Source: Fidelibacterota bacterium
GTDB lineage: Bacteria; Pseudomonadota; Alphaproteobacteria; Rhodospirillales; Rhodospirillaceae
NCBI GenBank assembly: GCA_947476275.1
Contig: CANJPQ010000014.1
Span: 1-64,000 of the forward strand
Length of the DNA stretch: 64,000 bases
Direction of reading: 5' to 3'
The notes under the pieces are model-generated. The model was not told the origin of the DNA. It made no database searches and saw only the letters and a program-made list of their open reading frames with translations. Shown one piece after another: positions 57,059-64,000 of the stretch; position 1 is the first letter of the stretch, and the number at the start of each line of letters is the position of its first letter. Position numbers and translations under genes: made by a program.

Positions 57059-58606
57059 CTAGCGCGACGCGACCGCCTTCTGATCCGGTGCCACCGGCTT
57101 GCAGCCGTTCTGTACGCCTCTCTGGGCCGCCAGTTTGCAGGCCCGCGCCGTGTCTTTCTGGCTCAAGCCGATCACCTGGGCGCGATACATGATCTGGGTG
57201 GGCTTCAGTCTCACGGGAACGACGCGCGCGGAGGCGGCGGTGAAGTCGCCGCGCACCTTCTCGGCAGCGGCCTTTGCCTGGGTCTCCGCCTGCAGCCGGT
57301 TCATATAGGCGCCCACCTGGATTCCCCAGGAGTTGGTCGGCGCCGGGGCGGCAAGCGGATCGATGGCGTTCACGGCTTTGCGGGTGGCCGCGGCGGCGGC
57401 GGCTTTGGCTTTGGGTTGACCGACGGTCGGCGCCGGCACGAGGGCCGCCATTTCCGCCAGGGGCGGGGCCAGCGTGTCCGTGGCGATCTGGCGGGCGATC
57501 ACGTCGTCGGTGTCGCCGGCAGCGATCGACGTCGGCTCCACGTCGGACAGCGGCGCGGTGGCTTCCTGCGCAAGCTGTGCGGTTGTGGGTGCGTTCTGCG
57601 CCAGGGAGGCCGGGAATTGATCGCCGGCCTGCGCGACGGCCGTTCCAGAGCGCGTGTTCAAGGCGACCATGAACCCGGCATCCATCAACTGGGCGACGTG
57701 TTCATCGCGGATCTTCGCCGACGCACCGCCGAACACCACGGTGATCAGGCGCTGATTGCCGCGGCGGGCGGACGCGGCGAGGTTGAAGCCCGACGCAAAC
57801 GTGTAGCCCGTCTTCAGGCCGTCTGCGCCGTCATAGTGCTCCATGAAGTGGTTGTGGCCCTTGATCATGACCCCGTTGTACGGGAACTCGGTTTTGGAGA
57901 AGTAGGAGAACCGATCCGGGAAGTCCGTCATCAGGTGACGCGCCAGGATCGCCATGTCGTGTGCGGTGGAGATCTGTCCCTTGTGGGGCAGGCCATGCGG
58001 GTTCTTGAACTGCGTGCGCGTCATGCCGAGCGCGCGCGCCTTGGCGGTCATGAGGTTGCAGAAGCGCTCCTCCGTCCCGCCCAGGTTTTCGGCGACCACC
58101 ACGGCGACATCGTTGGCCGACAGCACCACGATGGCATAGATCGCCTGTTCGACGGTGAGGGTGGAATTCGGCGTCACATACAGCTTGGACGGACCGGGCG
58201 TGGTCGCGTGGGTCGAGATCTTCAACGGCGTATCGAGGCGGACCTTGCCCTTCTCCAGGGCCTCGAACAGCATGTAGAGCGTCATCATCTTTGTGAGCGA
58301 CGCTGGATATGCCTGGGTGTCCGCATTTACTTGATGCAGCACCTGGCCCGTGGCCGCGTCGAGGACGATGGATTCATAGATCGGCCGGGCGCTGGCCGGC
58401 GGCCGGTTCGGATCGGCTTTCACTTTCGCCGCGGCCGCGACCGTCGCACGCTTGGCCTTACCTTTGGTGGCGGCTTCGGCAGACGGCGCCGTCGTCAGGG
58501 CCAGCGCGGTCGCCAGCGCAAACACGGCACTGAACAGGACGGACCGGGCCAGCCAGGACGCGCGTGGGGTCTTCAGGGGAACCGACTGGGCGTGGGCCAA
58601 AATCAT
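57059..58606 (-). CDS. D-alanyl-D-alanine carboxypeptidase with C-terminal SPOR domain
   Basis: I choose ATG 58606, giving 515 residues with a signal peptide near residues 16-46. The PBP5-type triad motifs are Ser103xxLys106 (SLTK), Ser163xAsn165 (SAN) and Lys265ThrGly (KTG). A SPOR domain (about residues 430-505, IQVGAYMNRLQAETQAKAAAEKVRG) should bind septal peptidoglycan lacking stem peptides. The enzyme trims pentapeptides in the periplasm. The Ala-rich linker contains little conserved sequence. Confidence 0.92.
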   Translation of the reverse strand: MILAHAQSVPLKTPRASWLARSVLFSAVFALATALALTTAPSAEAATKGKAKRATVAAAAKVKADPNRPPASARPIYESIVLDAATGQVLHQVNADTQAYPASLTKMMTLYMLFEALEKGKVRLDTPLKISTHATTPGPSKLYVTPNSTLTVEQAIYAIVVLSANDVAVVVAENLGGTEERFCNLMTAKARALGMTRTQFKNPHGLPHKGQISTAHDMAILARHLMTDFPDRFSYFSKTEFPYNGVMIKGHNHFMEHYDGADGLKTGYTFASGFNLAASARRGNQRLITVVFGGASAKIRDEHVAQLMDAGFMVALNTRSGTAVAQAGDQFPASLAQNAPTTAQLAQEATAPLSDVEPTSIAAGDTDDVIARQIATDTLAPPLAEMAALVPAPTVGQPKAKAAAAAATRKAVNAIDPLAAPAPTNSWGIQVGAYMNRLQAETQAKAAAEKVRGDFTAASARVVPVRLKPTQIMYRAQVIGLSQKDTARACKLAAQRGVQNGCKPVAPDQKAVASR

Positions 58607-59018
58607 CACGTATAACCCCCAAGAACGCGGCGTGTTTTGCGTGCGGAGCGTACACCCGACGATTTTTTCGTTCGCTTCCGCAAGGGATCGTTCCGCTGCG
58701 TGGGTGCGCGTTCGGACACCTACGCCAGTGCCCCCTGGCGTGTTGCCTTGCCGCGAGGATACGTGTTTCGAGTCGCGCTGTCTATTGTACGGTTCGCATC
58801 CTCTTGAATCGGCTATTGAATCGGGCAATTTGGGGGCGTGAGTCGAATCTATGGTGCACGCGCTGGTCAAAGGCGCGCCTTGCGCGGGCGGTGCAGCGTT
58901 CTCACATATCCATAAGGGTTGATGGACCGCCACCGGCGCGCGGGGGCGCTTTTAACCTCTTGTATGCTAGTCTTGGTCCCATGATGGTGCCGCGTTAAGT
59001 GAGGGTTTTTAAGGGTCC
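58607..59018. promoter_or_regulatory. Divergent regulatory region between the carboxypeptidase gene and clpS
   Basis: This 412-base stretch holds no gene. It contains five GANTC sites (58770-58774, 58806-58810, 58818-58822, 58840-58844, 58845-58849), including a 12-base tandem pair of TTGAATCGG at 58804 and 58816. GANTC is the target of the cell-cycle methylase CcrM in alphaproteobacteria. A TATGCT lies near the clpS side (58963-58968) but has no matching -35 at a good distance. Short frames in it start with poor signals. Confidence 0.5.
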
Positions 59019-59405
59019 ATGACTTCAGTTACATCCATCCCCCAGGGCATTTCGAGCCAGTCGCGCGCGGTCGCCATGGCGGGGGACAATCAACGCGGCG
59101 GTGGCGACGATCCCCGCACCGGCGTCGTCATCAAGACCCGGCCGAAGGTGAAGAAGCCTTCGATGTACAAGGTCCTGATGCTGAACGACGACTACACCCC
59201 GATGGAATTCGTGGTGCATGTCCTGCAGCGCTTCTTCAACAAGTCGACGGAAGAGGCCACGCAGATCATGCTCCATGTCCATCAGAAGGGGGTGGGCGTC
59301 TGCGGCGTTTTCACATTCGAAGTTGCGGAGACCAAGGTCACGCAAACCATGGACCTCGCCCGCAAGAATCAGCACCCTTTGCAATGCACGCTTGAGAAGG
59401 AATAG
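59019..59405 (+). CDS. clpS: ATP-dependent Clp protease adaptor ClpS
   Basis: The 128-residue protein has a disordered roughly 40-residue N-terminus and the ClpS core [51 protein letters not shown], ending LQCTLEKE. ClpS delivers N-degron substrates to ClpA; the Asp-Asp-Tyr-Thr-Pro-Met block lines the N-degron pocket. It is 49 bases upstream of clpA, the usual partner. The start ATG 59019 is preceded by a weak AAGGG site. Confidence 0.96.
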   Translation: MTSVTSIPQGISSQSRAVAMAGDNQRGGGDDPRTGVVIKTRPKVKKPSMYKVLMLNDDYTPMEFVVHVLQRFFNKSTEEATQIMLHVHQKGVGVCGVFTFEVAETKVTQTMDLARKNQHPLQCTLEKE

Positions 59406-59454
59406 CCGGACCCCCATCTAAAGCTTTCGGTCAGCTAGAAAAGGACACACCCCG

Positions 59455-61806
<2,352 letters not shown>

Positions 61807-61812
61807 TCACCC

Positions 61813-61842
61813 AAAACCCCCGCCCCACAGGCGGGGGTTTTT
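61813..61842 (+). terminator. Intrinsic terminator after clpA
   Basis: AAAACCCCCGCC (61813-61824) pairs with GGCGGGGGTTTT (61830-61841), closing a CCACA loop and running into T residues. This GC-rich stem with a T-tail begins 7 bases after the clpA stop, a standard rho-independent terminator for clpSA. Confidence 0.92.
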
Positions 61843-61854
61843 CGTTGCCCCGAT

Positions 61855-61899
61855 TGTCATCCCGGACCCCGGCTCTCGCTGCGCTCGCCCGGGGTGACA
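61855..61899 (+). repeat. REP-like palindrome between clpA and the ModE-like gene
   Basis: TGTCATCCCGG (61855-61865) pairs with CCGGGGTGACA (61889-61899) with one G-T wobble, around a GC-rich centre. The arms match those of the rpoA-downstream element (14076-14109), including the position of the wobble. This suggests a dispersed intergenic family similar in look to REP/BIME elements. Confidence 0.65.
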
Positions 61900-61928
61900 G
61901 CCTGAGTGTGTCGCTCTATCGTGCCCCC

Positions 61929-62273
61929 ATGTCCCTTCCGCCCATCTTCCTCCGCGTCAAACTGACCAAGGACGTCGCCCTTGGGCCTGGCAAGGCGGCG
62001 CTCTTGGAGCATGTCGAGCAGACCGGCTCGATCTCGGCCGCCGCGCGGGCCATGAAGATGAGCTACCGCCGCGCCTGGCTGTTGATCGACGAACTCAACA
62101 CCTGCTTCCGCGAGCCCATCGTGGAAACCGCCAAGGGCGGCAAGGGCGGGGGTGGAAGCGCGGTGCTGACGCCAATGGGCGTGCAGGTGATGAAGCGCTT
62201 CCGTGCGATGGAGGCGAAATCCACCAAGGCCATCAAGGCAGACCTTGAGGCGCTGGCCGATCACCTGCGATAG
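61929..62273 (+). CDS. ModE-like DNA-binding regulator (winged helix only)
   Basis: The 114-residue protein starts at ATG 61929. LTKDVALGPGKAALLEHVEQTGSISAAARAMKMSYRRAWLLIDELNTCF matches the N-terminal LysR-like helix-turn-helix of ModE, which represses molybdate transport genes. It ends after the DNA-binding domain and lacks the C-terminal molybdate-binding Mop/TOBE pair of full ModE, so molybdate may be sensed differently. It lies upstream of modB in the same direction. Confidence 0.85.
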   Translation: MSLPPIFLRVKLTKDVALGPGKAALLEHVEQTGSISAAARAMKMSYRRAWLLIDELNTCFREPIVETAKGGKGGGGSAVLTPMGVQVMKRFRAMEAKSTKAIKADLEALADHLR

Positions 62274-62317
62274 ACCGCGGCGTGTGCCCCAAAGCCTTCA
62301 CCAGAAAGACGTGATGA

Positions 62318-62953
62318 ATGTCCAAGAGCAGCATGGCCGGAAAACTGTGGTCGTTCGAGATGCTGCGGGTGCTCCACGCGCATCGGCCGATCCAACGCGT
62401 ATTGGATATCGGCGCCGGCATGGGGATCTACACCCAGTTTCGACGCCCCGGGCAGCATTGGACCGCAGTCGAGATTTGGGGCCCCTTCGTCAAGGCCTAC
62501 GATCTCGCCGCCAAGTACGACCACGTCGTCGTCGGCGACATGCTCTACATGGATTGGCGCAAGTTCGCGCCGCTCGATCTCGTCCTATGTGGTGACGTTC
62601 TCGAACACATGACGAAGGAGAACGCCTTGGACATCTTGAACCACGCCCTCGACCACGCGCGCGTCGTACTTGTCTCGATCCCGATCGAGCATTCGGAGCA
62701 GGACGAGATCTACGGCAATCCTTACGAGGTGCACGTCAAGCCGGACTGGTCGCACGATGAATGCGTGGCGTCATTCCCCGCCTTGTGTGCGGGATATCGC
62801 GAAGACGGCATCGGTGTGTACCTGATGTCGAAAAATAAGCAGGACATCGCCGCCATTCACGCCATCGGCTCCGGCACGCTGACCGCCGAACGCGGCCCGG
62901 GCGACGACATTGTGTTGACGATTCCCTCCGGCCACCACCCGGATCTGGTCTGA
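62318..62953 (+). CDS. Class I SAM-dependent methyltransferase-like protein
   Basis: The 211-residue protein has motif I VLDIGAGMGIYTQF (SAM-binding GxGxG) near residues 28-40, a motif II acidic VEIWG, and motif IV DLVLCGDVLEHM, as in methyltransferase domains of the Methyltransf_11/23 type. The substrate is unknown. It sits between the ModE-like gene and modB, 44 bases after the former, where modA would usually be. Confidence 0.75.
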   Translation: MSKSSMAGKLWSFEMLRVLHAHRPIQRVLDIGAGMGIYTQFRRPGQHWTAVEIWGPFVKAYDLAAKYDHVVVGDMLYMDWRKFAPLDLVLCGDVLEHMTKENALDILNHALDHARVVLVSIPIEHSEQDEIYGNPYEVHVKPDWSHDECVASFPALCAGYREDGIGVYLMSKNKQDIAAIHAIGSGTLTAERGPGDDIVLTIPSGHHPDLV

Positions 62954-63006
62954 TTCCCCCCGGCAGGGACGGGCGAGCCAGATTTGGTCCTACCCGCGAA
63001 CATCCC

Positions 63007-63022
63007 AATCGAATATATCGAA
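63007..63022 (+). promoter_or_regulatory. Possible ModE-type operator half-site before modB
   Basis: An AT-rich run, AATCGAATATATCGAA, stands out in this GC-rich region immediately before the modB ATG. ModE operators are built from CGTTATAT-like half-sites; this stretch (ATCGAATATATCGA) resembles such a half-site and contains an imperfect palindrome. Overlap with the ribosome-binding region would fit repression. Support is pattern only. Confidence 0.25.
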
Positions 63023-63026
63023 GGGC

Positions 63027-63722
63027 ATGTTTGAGTTCTCCCCCGCCGAATGGGATGCCGTCCGGCTGAGTTTGAAGGTCGGTTTCTGGAGCGTGATCGT
63101 GAGCCTGCCCGTGGGCTTCGCGTTCGCCTACCTGCTTGCGCGCGCCACGTTCCCCGGCAAGGCGCTGGTGAATGCCGTGGTGCATATGCCGCTGGTACTG
63201 CCGCCGGTGGTGACCGGCTTCGGCCTGTTGCTGCTGTTCGGCACACAGGGTCCCGCCGGGCGTTTCCTGCACGATGTGTTCGGCATCACCATCGCGTTCC
63301 GCTGGACCGGTGCGGCGCTCGCCGCCGCCGTCATGGGTCTGCCCCTGATGGTGCGCGCGATGCGCCTGTCCATCGATGCGGTGGATCGCCGTCTCGAGAC
63401 CGCGGCGGCAACATTGGGGGCGGGCCGCTGGCGCACCTTCGTGACCATTACCTTGCCGCTGTCGCTGCCGGGCATCGTTGCGGGCGCGATCCTGTCGTTC
63501 GCCAAGAGCTTCGGCGAGTTCGGCGCCACCATCACGTTCGTCTCCAACATTCCCGGCGAAACGCAGACCCTGCCGATCGCGATCTACAGCCTGCTGCAAT
63601 CGCCAACTGGCGATGCACCGGCCCTGCGTTTGGCGATTTTGTCGGTAATCGTGTCGGTCGGCGCGATCCTGGGCGCAGAAGCGGTGGAGCGGCGCATCGC
63701 CCGCCGGCAGGACGTGCGATGA
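63027..63722 (+). CDS. modB: Molybdate ABC transporter permease ModB
   Basis: The 231-residue inner-membrane permease begins FEFSPAEWDAVRLSLKVGFWSVIVSLPVGFAFAYLLAR, with several helices. The EAA-type cytoplasmic motif AAATLGAGRWRTFVTITLPLSLPGI contacts the ATPase. The modC start overlaps its stop by 4 bases. AAGGG lies only one base from the ATG, an unusually short gap. A dedicated modA is not directly upstream. Confidence 0.93.
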   Translation: MFEFSPAEWDAVRLSLKVGFWSVIVSLPVGFAFAYLLARATFPGKALVNAVVHMPLVLPPVVTGFGLLLLFGTQGPAGRFLHDVFGITIAFRWTGAALAAAVMGLPLMVRAMRLSIDAVDRRLETAAATLGAGRWRTFVTITLPLSLPGIVAGAILSFAKSFGEFGATITFVSNIPGETQTLPIAIYSLLQSPTGDAPALRLAILSVIVSVGAILGAEAVERRIARRQDVR

Positions 63723-64000
63723 CGCTCACGGTCGACATCGCGCTCCGGCGCAGCACGCTCAACATCGCGGTCTCCTTCACCGCGGCCGTGGGCGTGACCG
63801 CCCTGTTCGGCGCTTCCGGTGCGGGCAAGACCTCGGTCCTCAACATGATCGCCGGCGTGCTGACGCCCACCGAAGGCCGCATCGCTGCGGAAGACGCAGT
63901 GCTATTCGACAAGAGTGCCGGTATCTCGTTGGCGCCGCCCGAGCGCCGGGTGGGCTATGTGTTCCAGGACGGCCGGCTGTTTCCGCATCTGTCGGTGATG
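63719..64000 (+). CDS. modC: Molybdate ABC transporter ATP-binding protein ModC (cut by window end)
   Basis: Only the first 94 codons are present. The protein opens MTLTVDIALRRSTLNIAV. It carries Walker A GASGAGKTS, the Q-loop region VGYVFQDGRLFPHLSV, and the spacing usual in ModC. It energises molybdate import by ModB. The C-terminal Mop domain and the signature motif lie outside the window. Confidence 0.92.
   Translation, partial: MTLTVDIALRRSTLNIAVSFTAAVGVTALFGASGAGKTSVLNMIAGVLTPTEGRIAAEDAVLFDKSAGISLAPPERRVGYVFQDGRLFPHLSVM

Noticed and set aside
58952-58957. TTAACC as a CtrA site upstream of clpS
   Set aside because: Only one half-site is present, without the second half at the expected distance.

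Overview
The window is 64 kb of high-GC chromosomal DNA that looks alphaproteobacterial. The pointers are a complete S10-spc-alpha ribosomal cluster with adk next to secY and no rpsD in the alpha operon, a MipZ-type division ATPase, an ATP12-type F1-ATPase assembly factor, a pccBA propionyl-CoA carboxylase pair, a two-gene clpS-clpA unit, and a dense group of GANTC (CcrM-type) sites in one promoter region. The sequence does not let me name a genus. No CRISPR array, prophage, transposase or insertion sequence is visible, so this reads as core chromosome with a few lineage-specific islands.

Layout. 1-14.7 kb: the 3' end of tuf, a hairpin terminator, then rpsJ-rplCDWB-rpsS-rplV-rpsC-rplP-rpmC-rpsQ-rplNXE-rpsN-rpsH-rplFR-rpsE-rpmD-rplO-secY-adk. 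A near-consensus promoter follows, then rpsM (TTG start)-rpsK-rpoA-rplQ, closed by a strong terminator. 14.7-19.3 kb: three tandem secreted type-B carboxylesterases, clearly local duplicates. 19.3-21.6 kb: a small exported protein, an unknown membrane protein and an FMN-dependent alpha-hydroxy-acid dehydrogenase. 21.7-29.2 kb: a one-strand chain of housekeeping genes, namely a DegP-type protease, rarA, rluC, a HAD phosphatase, an AsmA-like protein and an ATP12-like protein, several with overlapping start and stop codons. 29.4-35.6 kb: yciB (minus), pccB-pccA-acyP, a Tat-signal DUF1838 protein and lipB (minus).

35.7-45.3 kb: tRNA-Leu(GAG), mgtE behind a structured leader, a frameshifted small gene, a minus-strand pair (GH114-like protein and L-2-hydroxyglutarate dehydrogenase-like), then mipZ with a VWA-like and a membrane J-domain gene, and the sugar-nucleotide pair galU-ugd. 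45.3-53.9 kb: a TonB-like protein, two paralogous MFS transporters enclosing cstA-yjiX, a Tat-signal SOD-like protein, a DedA/VTT-like membrane protein, and a phosphomanno/phosphoglucomutase that fits with galU-ugd in polysaccharide precursor supply. 53.9-64 kb: a minus-strand OprB porin-chemoreceptor operon, a D,D-carboxypeptidase with a SPOR domain, clpS-clpA, a short ModE-like regulator, a methyltransferase, and modB-modC (modC is cut by the window end).

The most interesting material is at the level of organisation and regulation. It includes mutually exclusive hairpins ahead of mgtE, a folded leader ahead of secY, the GANTC cluster between the carboxypeptidase gene and clpS, the mipZ-VWA-J-domain cluster, the esterase triplication with a changed oxyanion motif, a frameshift in an Hpt-like gene, and a mod locus without modA beside the permease. 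I found no clear sign of a wholly new multi-gene system.
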